A program made the translations under genes and the position numbers. DNA of 58,400 bases from JAVBMC01 sp031552845 (lineage in GTDB: Bacteria > Verrucomicrobiota > Kiritimatiellia > RFP12 > DVOR01), in assembly GCA_031552845.1 (NCBI GenBank), contig JAVBMC010000020.1, positions 1 through 58,400 of the forward strand. Reading direction: 5' to 3'. This document shows, one piece after another, positions 49,982 to 58,400 of the stretch. Below the pieces are notes generated by a model. The model worked only from the letters and a program-made list of their open reading frames with translations, was not told the origin of the DNA and did not search any database. Each line of letters starts with the position of its first letter. Position 1 is the first letter of the stretch.

Positions 49982-50311
49982 ATGCAAGAGAAGTATTATC
50001 ACCGGATTGAAGGAACGTTCCCCTATCTCTTACTTGCTGTGGGAGTTTTAATTGCTGTGTTCGGGAGGCATGAAATGACCGAATGCGCTTTTATCCAGTG
50101 GTGCGTGAACTACAATTGGTTGATATTCTGGGGGCTAGGCACCCTTTCGATTCTGCCGCTGTTCTGGCTCATATTGAAACCATCAATCATTGAGTCGCCT
50201 GTCTCACACTTAGCGTTCGTCACGACCCTGTACACGCTTTGGTTTCTGATAATTGGGTTTAGCATCTACGTTTGGTGGCACAAATACGGCTGTGCTCCGT
50301 TCATGAATTAA
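49982..50311 (+). CDS. Three-TM membrane protein, family B member 1
   Basis: The 109-residue product (MQEKYYHRIEGTFPYLLLAV) has three likely transmembrane helices and ends with LWFLIIGFSIYVWWHKYGCA and PFMN. The WW-basic-basic-YG...FM ending and preceding segment match the next gene. Its ribosome-binding site (AGGAGA) lies inside the LRR gene. Function unknown. Confidence 0.65.
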   Translation: MQEKYYHRIEGTFPYLLLAVGVLIAVFGRHEMTECAFIQWCVNYNWLIFWGLGTLSILPLFWLILKPSIIESPVSHLAFVTTLYTLWFLIIGFSIYVWWHKYGCAPFMN

Positions 50312-50354
50312 CGGTTGTGAAAAACATGCTCAAACACTTTAAAGAAGAATCTGT

Positions 50355-50741
50355 ATGACAGCTGAGAAGATCCGTCAACTCCGTTACGTGATTCGCTGCA
50401 GGCGGCAAAAGATAACCAAGCTTGGGATAGGCATGGGTGTTGTCGCTGTTTGCGGTTTACTTTTCAGTTTGTATAGGAGCTACCATAACGACAGGGAATA
50501 CTTCTATTTTTTGTGCGCACCTCTTGCAGTGGCATTAGCTGGAGGATTAATTAACATCTATCTTTGGAAGCAAATCCGTCGTTTAAGAAAACGCCGTGCG
50601 TTTCAAAAAAAGCTGGAGCCGAAGGATAAAGTTGTTTATCTGGCATTGTTTACGGCACTGTATATGTTCTGGGGTCTGGCATTTGGGCTTTTCGCATACC
50701 TTTGGTGGCGGCGATACGGCGTTCCAATGTTTATGAGTTGA
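50355..50741 (+). CDS. Membrane protein, family B member 2
   Basis: The 128-residue product begins MTAEKIRQLRYVIRCRRQKI (basic, cytoplasmic), has TM helices near 22-40 and 55-72, a basic loop, and a last TM ending GLFAYLWWRRYGVPMFMS, the same ending as the gene before. A paralogue with divergent N-terminus. Function unknown. Confidence 0.65.
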   Translation: MTAEKIRQLRYVIRCRRQKITKLGIGMGVVAVCGLLFSLYRSYHNDREYFYFLCAPLAVALAGGLINIYLWKQIRRLRKRRAFQKKLEPKDKVVYLALFTALYMFWGLAFGLFAYLWWRRYGVPMFMS

Positions 50742-50765
50742 TTATTGTATGCGCAAGGAAAAGTC

Positions 50766-51092
50766 ATGGAAAAACTCTCTTTAATCGGATCTCTGGTATG
50801 TGGCATGTTGACAGCTGTGGGAATCCTATTGGCTTGGTTTTACGCAATTATGACTGGTGTTTTTATACGAAAGTTACAATCGATTGAAGAGACAGAACTC
50901 GCTGTAGGCAAGAGTGAATCTGTTTTCAAAAACTTGTTTGTGCTCGTAATAAGAATAAACGCAGATGTGGCGGAGAAGGTTAAGAATGAACCTGAGTTTA
51001 GACGTTGGTTCGTGACTATCTTTTGGGTGGCTATTGTGTCGATATTGATTCACATGATGGTCGCGAGTTTCATTATTCTTTCTAGGCATTAA
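50766..51092 (+). CDS. Two-TM membrane protein, family A member 3
   Basis: The ATG at 50766 follows AAGGA by 7 bases. The 108-residue protein has a first TM (LIGSLVCGMLTAVGILLAWF), the motif VKNEPEFRRWFVTIFW, and a second TM. It is a third member of family A, but lies in the second operon next to Sel1. A loop with acidic Glu residues separates the helices. Function unknown. Confidence 0.65.
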   Translation: MEKLSLIGSLVCGMLTAVGILLAWFYAIMTGVFIRKLQSIEETELAVGKSESVFKNLFVLVIRINADVAEKVKNEPEFRRWFVTIFWVAIVSILIHMMVASFIILSRH

Positions 51093-51124
51093 TCTTCACT
51101 GAATCTGTTTTGGAGGAACTGACT

Positions 51125-52162
51125 ATGGACTTACTTCGCCCCAGTGATGGAGAACTGTATTTCGCGCTGGCAACGGCTTTTGCGGAGGGCTTTGGAGTCA
51201 AGCGGGATATCCGTAAAGCTTTTGCATTTGTAAAGAAGGCGCATGAGTTGAGCGTTCTTGATGCGACATGTTTTTTGGCGGGTTGTTATTTTCACGGAGA
51301 GGGAACTGCACGCGATCCTGCTGAGGCGTTTCGGCTTTATAAGAGCGCAGCTGAGAAGGGGCACCCCCAAGCGCAATATGATCTTGCCTGTTGTTATGCA
51401 AAAGGGCGAGTTGTCAAAAAGAACCTCGCGGTAGCTATTCGATGGTGCATGCGTGCGGCCCAGCAAGGTAATTCAGATGCTCAGTATCAGCTCGCCGATG
51501 CCTATGACACAGGGGAAGGCGTTACACAAGATAAGAAACTGGCACGGGAATGGTATTGGAAAGCGGCACGGCAAGGTGAACCTGGTGCCATCTATGAGCT
51601 TGCATGTTTTTATGAGGATGGCAAGGGCGCTTTCGAGGAATCAAAAGAGGTGTTTGAACTTCTCAAGAAGACACAACCGTTGAAGCTTGGACATCTGACG
51701 TATATTCTGGCGAACTATTATTTTGAAGGCATTGGAGCTAAGAAGAAAGATTACAAGCAGGCGTTCATTCATTACTCGGAGGCGCTTAAGCTAGGTGACA
51801 ACGATGCATTGACCGCTTTGGGCTATTGTTATGTTCAAGGCGTGGGCACTGCCCGTAATTTGAAGAAGGCCTTCCAGTTCTACAAAAAAGCGGCTCTGTT
51901 GGGCGACAGAGTAGGCCAATTCAACTTAGGACTTTGCTATAAAAAAGGTGAAAGCGTCAAGAAAGACCCCAAGAAGTCGTTCGAGTGGTTCATGCGCGCC
52001 GCCAAGCAGGGCGAGGTCAATGCTCAACATCAAGTAGCCTACGCCTATGAAAAAGGACATGGGGTTGAAAAGAATCAACGTCGCGCGGTGGAGTGGTATA
52101 AGAAGGCCGCAAAGCAAGGCGATGAGGAAGCCATTGAGAAGTTGACCTCGCTGAAAAGGTAG
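51125..52162 (+). CDS. Sel1-repeat protein
   Basis: The ATG at 51125 has GGAGG 8 bases upstream. The 345-residue cytoplasmic-type protein has about nine Sel1/TPR-like repeats of about 36 residues, each like AQYDLACCYAKGRVVKKNLA or AQYQLADAYDTGEGVTQDKK. Such proteins act as adaptors. No signal peptide, so it would work inside the cell, perhaps with the membrane partners. It ends the islet, followed by the right MITE-like copy. Confidence 0.85.
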   Translation: MDLLRPSDGELYFALATAFAEGFGVKRDIRKAFAFVKKAHELSVLDATCFLAGCYFHGEGTARDPAEAFRLYKSAAEKGHPQAQYDLACCYAKGRVVKKNLAVAIRWCMRAAQQGNSDAQYQLADAYDTGEGVTQDKKLAREWYWKAARQGEPGAIYELACFYEDGKGAFEESKEVFELLKKTQPLKLGHLTYILANYYFEGIGAKKKDYKQAFIHYSEALKLGDNDALTALGYCYVQGVGTARNLKKAFQFYKKAALLGDRVGQFNLGLCYKKGESVKKDPKKSFEWFMRAAKQGEVNAQHQVAYAYEKGHGVEKNQRRAVEWYKKAAKQGDEEAIEKLTSLKR

Positions 52163-52270
52163 GGCAACTTTCGCCGAAAGTGCCGCACCGCGTTTAGCCG
52201 TACTCATATAGTTGCCCTACAACACGAGTGTAACCATTACCCCACACGGCGCGCTCGGCGAGCATCGCCC
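52157..52270. repeat. MITE-like repeat, right copy
   Basis: Begins AAAAGGTAGGGC (overlapping the Sel1 3' end) and ends CGCCCTACCC. The hairpin ACTTTCGCCGAAAGT replaces GGTTTCGCCGAAACC of the other copies, so both arms changed together and the pairing is kept. Confidence 0.7.
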
Positions 52271-52316
52271 TACCCGCTGACGCGCTGAGCACACACACAA
52301 CATCAATCCTCCTATT

Positions 52317-52398
52317 CTTCCGCGCCTCCGCGTCTCCGCGTGAGCTTGTATTTGTTTTTCACTTATTACTTCTTACCTATTACTTATTACTTGTCTTT
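52317..52398. repeat. CTCCGCG element and TTATTAC element in tandem
   Basis: 52317-52348 is the CTCCGCG repeat ending TGAGCTTG; 52355-52398 the 7-bp repeat, whose end (ACTTGTCTTTT) contains the -35 of the next gene. The composite matches 1538-1594 and 44.5-44.67 kb. Confidence 0.8.
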
Positions 52399-52418
52399 TC
52401 AGGGGGGCGGGGTATAAT
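52391..52418 (+). promoter_or_regulatory. Promoter of the HAD gene
   Basis: TTGTCT (52391-52396), 16-base spacer, TATAAT (52413-52418), 29 bases before the ATG. The -35 lies in the dispersed repeat. Confidence 0.7.
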
Positions 52419-52447
52419 CCGGGGCTTCATTATTAAAAGAGGATGTC

Positions 52448-53053
52448 ATGAGCGGGATAAAGAACATTGTGTTTGATTTTGGCGGGGTGTTGATTGAGTG
52501 GAATCCGCGGCATGTATTTCGTAAGGTGTTTAATGATGATGTGAAGATGGAGTTTTTTCTGACGCATATTTGCTCGACGGCGTGGAATGAGGAGCATGAC
52601 CGCGGGAGGCCTTTTGCGGAGGGGGTGAGGTTGTTGCAGGCGGAGCATCCGGAGTACAGCAAGGAGATCGCGATGTATTCGGACCGCTGGGTGGAGATGT
52701 TGAATGGGGCTTTGCCGGGGGTGGAGCTGTTACGGGAATGGAAGGCGGAGGGGAAGTATCGGCTTTATGGCTTGACGAACTGGGCGGCGGAGACGTTTCC
52801 GGTTGCGTATGACATGTATGACTTCTTTAAGCTGTTTGATGGGATTGTAGTCTCAGGGGAGGAGAAGCTGATCAAGCCAGACCCGCGCATCTTCGAAGTG
52901 CTGCTGGAGCGTTATGATATCAAGGCGGAGGAGACAATCTTCATCGACGACAATGCGGTGAACATCGCCGCCGCTCAAAAGCTGGGTTTTAAGGGCGTTC
53001 TGTTTGACACGCTGGAGCGGGTGCGTCCTCAGTTAGCGGCTTTATTGGCGTAA
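52448..53053 (+). CDS. HAD-superfamily phosphatase (HAD-IA, YihX-like)
   Basis: AGAGGA precedes the ATG. The 201-residue protein has motif I FDFGGVLIEWNP (catalytic Asp 10), motif II in LTNWAAE near 115, the motif III lysine in EEKLIKPDPRIFEVLL near 140, and motif IV FIDDNAVNIAAAQKLG near 170. It fits YihX-type sugar-phosphate or nucleotide phosphatases. Substrate not determinable. Codon use is GC-rich, typical of the chromosome. Confidence 0.85.
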   Translation: MSGIKNIVFDFGGVLIEWNPRHVFRKVFNDDVKMEFFLTHICSTAWNEEHDRGRPFAEGVRLLQAEHPEYSKEIAMYSDRWVEMLNGALPGVELLREWKAEGKYRLYGLTNWAAETFPVAYDMYDFFKLFDGIVVSGEEKLIKPDPRIFEVLLERYDIKAEETIFIDDNAVNIAAAQKLGFKGVLFDTLERVRPQLAALLA

Positions 53054-53162
53054 TTGCGGGGAGTTGCGGTGTTTAGGCTTGCTTCCGGGGCGTAGGTGGA
53101 GTACAATCTCCCTGCGCGGCGGATTCGCCGGCGCGCTTGGGCGTTAATGGCGGAGGTTTTGC

Positions 53163-56100
53163 ATGAAGAAAATAATCGCATTGCTGGCTTTGACTGTGTT
53201 GTCCCTGCGGGCAGATGATTTGTGGGAACGGTATGAAAAGGCAATAGATCTGGATCAGCCCAAGACTGCCGTAAAGGTTTTAAAGGATATCTCCGCCGAT
53301 GCGCTAGAGGCGAAGAACTGGGATGTGGTGCTGTTGACGCTCGGGAAGGTGGCGGTGCTGGAGAGCATTGTTGACCAAGATGAGAAGCACTATGCCACCC
53401 TCACCCGCCTTGATGCGTTGGAGAAGACCGCGCCCGCCGAAGTGAAGCCGTTGTTGGAAGCGTTGAGCCTTGAGCGGTATTGGATGTATTTTCAAAGCAA
53501 CCGTTACAAGTTTGCTTCGCGCACGGCGGTGAGCACGGCGGATGAGGGGGAGAATATCGATGCATGGAGTCTGCTGCGCATTCTCAAGGAGATTGACGGA
53601 CGCTTCGCCCGCTTGCTGAGTGACCCCGGCACGCTGGCGCGTTATCCGGCCAATCAGTTCCCGAAGACGTTTCCGCCTAAGAACAGCAACACGTTGAATG
53701 ACGAGACAGCCCTCAGCGATATTTACCGCCCGACGTTGTATGACATCATTGCGCATCGCGCGATTGAGTTCTACTCTGCTCCTGAGTGCAGTTTGGGCGG
53801 GGATGAGTTCAAAGAGAAGGCATTGGACGTGTTCAATGCGGTGGCCGCGTGGCACGAGCGGCAGGGCAATGCTCTGCCACACGCGAACATTTGTTTGGAG
53901 CGGTTGCAGTTCGAATGCGCCCAACGCGAGGCCACTGCAAGCGATAAGGAAGCAGAAGCCAAGAAGACCTTTGCGTCATTGCGGGCATTTGCCGATAATA
54001 ACCGGGGCAGTGAGATTTCCGCACGGGCACTGGCGGCATTGGCACAGAAGCTGTTTGAGCAGAAGAAATATGTCGAGGCCATAGAAGCGGCAGAGAGGGG
54101 TATGAATGCCTATCCGAAGTCGGTGGGGGCAAAGGAGTGTTATACGGTCATTCAAAACGTGAAGCTACCGTCCTTCTCGTTGAGATACAGAGACACATGG
54201 GCGTTGACGAAGCCGGAGGCGCAGCCTTATGGCACGATTCACATTACCGCCCGCAATGCGCCGAAGATTTATTTCCGCCTATATGCGACCACCATCGATT
54301 TAAGCGATACGGATGGTTCATGGAGGTGGCGTTGGCTTTCGCGCGAGCAAGCGGAAAAGCTCTGCGAGCAGGTGCCTGCGCAGACGTTTGAAGCCAACCT
54401 TCCGCCTTCGGCAACTTATGATGAAGTCAAACTGAACTATACGCTGCCGAAGCCTGTCAAAGGCGGGACGTATTATCTTGTCGCTTCGCTGAAAGATGAT
54501 GCGGAGTGGAGTAATCGAAATACAGGCAACATTGTGGATTGCCGGTGCATACAAGTCAGCGATTTGGCGATGGATGTCAGTCAGATTAGTCAGATTGGCA
54601 GCGAGTTGGTTGCGCGGGTGTTTGAGGCCGACAGCGGAAAGCCTGTGCCCGACACTCCTATCACATTCTTTTATACATTGAGAGACACGAACAAACGTGA
54701 CATCCAGGCCGAGCAGTTACAGACAGACTCACTCGGTCAAGCGCGGTTTGATCTGACAGGCAAGATTGTGCATACGGTGCGCGCCCGTCAGGATGAGGAT
54801 GCTATCGTATGGTGGCCGGGATATTCGTTTAGTTATGGCCGCCCAGGCGAACCGGAGCCGAAGAAGATTCTCCTGCTGACCGATCGCGCGATCTACCGCC
54901 CAGGGCAGACTGTACAGTACAAAGGCATCTACTATACCACCGACGCCGCGACCGGCACTTATGAAATCCGCCCGAATGCTAACTACACGATCCGCTTGCG
55001 GGATTCCAACGGACAGGAGATTGGAGCGCACAAGGAGCAGGCCAATGCGTTCGGTTCTTTCAGCGGGTCATTCGTCATTCCCGAGGGGCGCGGTACCGGC
55101 AGGTTTAGATTAACGATGGATCATGGCTCAACAGATTTTAGCGTAGAGGAGTACAAGCGGCCTAAGTTTGAAGTGATTGTTGACCCGCCCAAGGCGGAGT
55201 ATAAGCTGGGTGAGGAGGCGCAATTCACCGGACGTGCGCAGAGTTATGCGGGCTTGCCGGCCACGCATGCGAAGGTCAAGTGGTCGATTCAACGCCGCAC
55301 GAGTTATCCGTGGTGGTGCTGGTGGTATTACCGTAATCCCACTCCCAATAAAGTCATCGCACAGGGCGAAACCCAGACCGACGAACAGGGTAACTATACG
55401 CTGACGTTTAAGGCCGAGGCGCCTGAGAACGCCAAACCTACCGATGAACCGACCTTTACGTTCACTGCCCGCATTGACGTCGTTGATACAACCGGCGAAA
55501 CACGCAGCGCATCCCAGTCGATTACTTTGGGCTTCACCGCCTTGCGGGTCAACATCAATCCTCCGAGCTGGATTGAAGCCGGACAGCCCGCCAAGATCGA
55601 CATCTTCACACGTAACCTAAACGGCAATCCTATTCCCGGCGAAGGTGAACTGCTGGTCCATCAACTGCAACCGCCCAAGCGCCCCACGCCAACAAGTATT
55701 GCTGCCAACGAGGAGAAGGATCCGAATCAGCCGTTGAACTGGCCGATCGGCAAGATGCTTCTCAAGCTTCCATTCAAATCTGACGCTACGGGCAACACCA
55801 TGGTAGAGGCCGCCCTACCCGCCGGCGTGTATCTGTTGGAAGTGCAAGCCAAAGATAAGTTCGGCGCGGCGGTAACCTCGAAGTCAGTGGCTACTGTGAC
55901 CGACCTCGCGGCGAAGAAGTCCGCCGTGGGTGTTGGCGCAATCCTAGAGTGTGAGAAGAACACTGTGGAACCGGGCGAAACCTTCCGTGCCGTCTGGGGC
56001 AGCGGGTATCCCACGGCGTATTGTCAAGCGGAGCTGTATCGTGATGGCAAGCTGTTGAAGCGTTGGATGAATAAGCCTGAAGACACGCAGCTGGTGGTTG

Positions 56101-58400
56101 AGTATCCCATCACCGAAGATTTGCGCGGCGGGTGTATGTTACGGACGCTCATGGTGCGCGAAGGCGAGAAGTATGAGCAAAGCACCTTCATCAACGTGCC
56201 GTGGAGCAACAAACAGCTCAAGCTGGAGTGGCGGCACATGCGCTCCAAGCTCGAACCCGGCGACAAGGAGAAGTGGCTGTTGTTAGTCAAGCGTCCCGAT
56301 GGTTCGCCCGCCACAGCCGAGGTGATTGGATGCATGTATGATGCGTCGCTGGATTCGTTTATCTCAAGCTATTGGCCGTCGTTCACAGGCTTCGCTTCCG
56401 GATATGAATATTGGAGGTCGGTCTTCACATCAGAAGACAGCCGGAGCATCTATTCTAAGACATTACCGCGTGAGAGTTGGGATATGCCGTGGCGTATCTG
56501 GGATCGTGAATTGACACAGTGGTACCACTGGAGCTTTGGGGGAATCATGAAATCAGCTGTGCGCATGAAGAACGTCTATGACTCAAGTTCTCCCGCCATG
56601 CGTGGTGCAAGAATGTCATATGGCGGTGGCGATGAAGTAGTATTATATGAAGTATCCGCCGATGCAGCTGGAGTACTTGCTAGTAGTGCCGTCGGGGAGG
56701 TCTGGGCACGCAAAGCCGATAAAGCAAGAAGTAAGATGGAAGAGGCGGGCAAAGAGCCTGTGGTGAATATCCGTCGGAACTTGAGCGAGACGGCGTTCTT
56801 CCTGCCGCATCAGGAGACGGAGGTGGATGGGAATGCGGTGCTTGCGTTTACGGCCCCGGAGGCGTTGACGGGGTGGAAGGTGCGGGTGCTGGCGCATGAG
56901 AGGGATTTGTCGTCGGGGTATTTGGAGGCGGAGACTGTCACACAACGGCGGTTGATGCTGGAGCCGAACTTTCCGCGCTTCCTGCGTGAGGGGGATGTGA
57001 TTGAACTGCCGGTCAAGCTGACGAATACGTCGGAGACGAATCAGGCGGGTCAGGTGAGCTTGGTGTTGCGCGATGGGCGCAGTGGTGCGGTGAACACGGC
57101 GCTGTTCGTGGCCGAGGGTGCGGAGCAGGCGTTCACGCTCAAGCCGGGTGAGTCGAAGGCGTTCAGCTGGAAGGTGAAGGTGCCGGAGCAGGCGGCGGGG
57201 TTGTTGCAGTATACGCTGATGGCAAAAGGCACGGACTGTGGCGATGGCGAGGAGGCTTTCCTGCCGGTGCTGTCGAAACGTATTGCGTTGACGGAGTCGC
57301 TGGCGTTTACGGTGAGGCCGAATCAGGATAAGACGTTTGAGATGAAGCGGCTGTTGAACATGGCGGAGCTGAAGGGGATTGAGAACATCAACCTCAAGCT
57401 CGAAGTCACGCCGAATGCAGTGTGGTCGGCGGTGCTGGCGTTGCCGTATTTGATGGAGTATCCGCACGAGTGCGCGGAGCAGCTGTTCCATCGATACTAT
57501 GCCAACACGCTGGCGCGGCACATCTTGCAGCAGAACCCGAAGATCGAGGAGGTGTTCAAGCGGTGGCAGGCCTTGAACGAGGGAACCCTCAAGAGTCCGT
57601 TGGAGAAGAACCAGGAGCTGAAGCGGCTGTTGATTGAGGAGACGCCGTGGCTGAAGTCGGCGCTGAAGGAATCGGAACAGCGGCGCGACATCGCCCTGCT
57701 CTTCGACAAAGACCGCGCCGAGCGCGAACGTAAGCAGATCATTGCCCGCCTACGCGTAATGCGCAACAACAGCGGGCTTTGGCCGTGGTTTGCGGGCGGG
57801 CCGGAGAACCATTGGGTGTCGTTGAAGATCGTCACGGGGGTTGGACATCTGCGCAAGCTGGGCGTGAAGGATATTGACCTTGAGCTGATCCGCAACGCGG
57901 TGGTGCAGTTGGACAACAGGTGCTACAACCGCGTGAAGGCCGCAAAGGATAATAAAGAACCGCTCTCTGCCGGGACGGATGATGTGAATTATCTGTATGC
58001 CCGTACATTCTTCATGGAGGAGATCAAGCTATCGGACTTGAATGAACCGGCGCTGCGCGAGATGCTCAAAGCCGCGGCGGAGGGTTGGCAAAAGTTCCCG
58101 CTCTACACGCGGGCGCAGCTGGCAATCGCCCTCTTCCGCTTGGGCGATGCGGACACCGCGAAGCTGATCTGCAAATCGATGCAAGAGAATGCGGTTGAGT
58201 CCGAGGAGCTGGGGATGTATTGGAAGCTGACCCGTTCGTGGTGGTGGTATGAAGCCCCAATCGAGACGCAGGCGATGGTGATGGAGGCATTCCGCGAAGT
58301 GACGCAGGATCAGAAGCTGGTGGATGAGTGCGCCTTGTGGCTGTTGCAGCAGAAGCGCACTTCACGCTGGCCGACGACGGTTTCGACGGCGCATGCGGTG
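53163..58400 (+). CDS. Alpha-2-macroglobulin-family thioester protein (5' part)
   Basis: GGAGG lies 7 bases before the ATG at 53163. The frame is open to the window edge (1746 codons, incomplete). A signal peptide (MKKIIALLALTVLSLRA) has no lipobox. Helical TPR-like region to about residue 300, then macroglobulin domains, with LLLTDRAIYRPGQTVQYKGI near 580 typical of MG domains. The thioester motif C-A-E-Q starts at residue 1437 (YPHECAEQLFHRYYAN) and is followed by the helical thioester domain. It traps attacking proteases or binds targets covalently in the periplasm or at the surface. A partner penicillin-binding protein (PBP1c), common for bacterial members, is not seen upstream. Confidence 0.9.
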   Translation, partial: MKKIIALLALTVLSLRADDLWERYEKAIDLDQPKTAVKVLKDISADALEAKNWDVVLLTLGKVAVLESIVDQDEKHYATLTRLDALEKTAPAEVKPLLEALSLERYWMYFQSNRYKFASRTAVSTADEGENIDAWSLLRILKEIDGRFARLLSDPGTLARYPANQFPKTFPPKNSNTLNDETALSDIYRPTLYDIIAHRAIEFYSAPECSLGGDEFKEKALDVFNAVAAWHERQGNALPHANICLERLQFECAQREATASDKEAEAKKTFASLRAFADNNRGSEISARALAALAQKLFEQKKYVEAIEAAERGMNAYPKSVGAKECYTVIQNVKLPSFSLRYRDTWALTKPEAQPYGTIHITARNAPKIYFRLYATTIDLSDTDGSWRWRWLSREQAEKLCEQVPAQTFEANLPPSATYDEVKLNYTLPKPVKGGTYYLVASLKDDAEWSNRNTGNIVDCRCIQVSDLAMDVSQISQIGSELVARVFEADSGKPVPDTPITFFYTLRDTNKRDIQAEQLQTDSLGQARFDLTGKIVHTVRARQDEDAIVWWPGYSFSYGRPGEPEPKKILLLTDRAIYRPGQTVQYKGIYYTTDAATGTYEIRPNANYTIRLRDSNGQEIGAHKEQANAFGSFSGSFVIPEGRGTGRFRLTMDHGSTDFSVEEYKRPKFEVIVDPPKAEYKLGEEAQFTGRAQSYAGLPATHAKVKWSIQRRTSYPWWCWWYYRNPTPNKVIAQGETQTDEQGNYTLTFKAEAPENAKPTDEPTFTFTARIDVVDTTGETRSASQSITLGFTALRVNINPPSWIEAGQPAKIDIFTRNLNGNPIPGEGELLVHQLQPPKRPTPTSIAANEEKDPNQPLNWPIGKMLLKLPFKSDATGNTMVEAALPAGVYLLEVQAKDKFGAAVTSKSVATVTDLAAKKSAVGVGAILECEKNTVEPGETFRAVWGSGYPTAYCQAELYRDGKLLKRWMNKPEDTQLVVEYPITEDLRGGCMLRTLMVREGEKYEQSTFINVPWSNKQLKLEWRHMRSKLEPGDKEKWLLLVKRPDGSPATAEVIGCMYDASLDSFISSYWPSFTGFASGYEYWRSVFTSEDSRSIYSKTLPRESWDMPWRIWDRELTQWYHWSFGGIMKSAVRMKNVYDSSSPAMRGARMSYGGGDEVVLYEVSADAAGVLASSAVGEVWARKADKARSKMEEAGKEPVVNIRRNLSETAFFLPHQETEVDGNAVLAFTAPEALTGWKVRVLAHERDLSSGYLEAETVTQRRLMLEPNFPRFLREGDVIELPVKLTNTSETNQAGQVSLVLRDGRSGAVNTALFVAEGAEQAFTLKPGESKAFSWKVKVPEQAAGLLQYTLMAKGTDCGDGEEAFLPVLSKRIALTESLAFTVRPNQDKTFEMKRLLNMAELKGIENINLKLEVTPNAVWSAVLALPYLMEYPHECAEQLFHRYYANTLARHILQQNPKIEEVFKRWQALNEGTLKSPLEKNQELKRLLIEETPWLKSALKESEQRRDIALLFDKDRAERERKQIIARLRVMRNNSGLWPWFAGGPENHWVSLKIVTGVGHLRKLGVKDIDLELIRNAVVQLDNRCYNRVKAAKDNKEPLSAGTDDVNYLYARTFFMEEIKLSDLNEPALREMLKAAAEGWQKFPLYTRAQLAIALFRLGDADTAKLICKSMQENAVESEELGMYWKLTRSWWWYEAPIETQAMVMEAFREVTQDQKLVDECALWLLQQKRTSRWPTTVSTAHAV

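Overview
The window reads as chromosome of a PVC-superphylum bacterium, most likely Kiritimatiellota, Lentisphaerota or another Verrucomicrobia relative. This is inferred from gene content: an HU/Ig-like (DUF4469-type) protein, a Tat-exported Gfo/Idh/MocA oxidoreductase, a Calx-beta surface protein, a secreted GH-A hydrolase with a CBM9-like tail, arginine decarboxylase next to a carboxy(nor)spermidine dehydrogenase, and a large thioester alpha-2-macroglobulin. No rRNA or tRNA gene was recognised.

Region 1 (about 0.1-25.9 kb) is a mosaic prophage. A leftward early operon (XRE/HTH proteins, DnaB helicase, DUF3102, small membrane proteins) is separated from an XRE repressor by a divergent control region with two tandem 11-bp operators. 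An IS30-like element seems to have cut the next early gene at the left edge. The rightward late genes have a Mu-type head module (gp27-, gp28-, gp29-, I/Z-, T-, gp36-, F- and G-like) followed by a tail with tube, tape measure and hub but no sheath, so a transposable-siphophage-like virion. No MuA/MuB, tyrosine integrase or endolysin is recognisable. Notable points are a MuF-type head protein with a probable C-terminal BECR-fold nuclease toxin, two tail proteins with clear Sec signal peptides, an internal scaffold start, and a possible -1 frameshift in the repressor. An orphan adenine methyltransferase and an AT-rich unknown gene close the element, followed by an array of degenerate 22-23 bp repeats.

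Region 2 (26-34 kb) holds a leftward pair of large secreted proteins and the HU/Ig-like gene. Region 3 (34.2-44.5 kb) is a dense rightward housekeeping run: tadB-like, speA, carboxynorspermidine dehydrogenase, trmJ-like, rpoN, pdxJ, trpR-like, B12-type radical SAM, fumarase-beta-like, panC. A leftward Tat-exported oxidoreductase follows.

Region 4 (46.2-52.3 kb) is an AT-rich islet bracketed by two copies of a MITE-like repeat. It has a complete IS1595-type insertion with 8-bp target duplication, a second array of the same degenerate repeats, and seven genes with no recognised system: three paralogous two-TM proteins, two paralogous 'WW-YG' membrane proteins, an anchored LRR-like protein with an internal duplication and a Sel1-repeat protein. 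They are driven by two near-identical promoter cassettes. This is my best candidate for an undescribed system. Region 5 (52.4 kb to the end) has a HAD phosphatase and the 5' 5.2 kb of the alpha-2-macroglobulin gene.

Throughout, intergenic DNA carries several families of short periodic repeats, including a 7-bp unit that supplies stop codons in all three frames at gene 3' ends.
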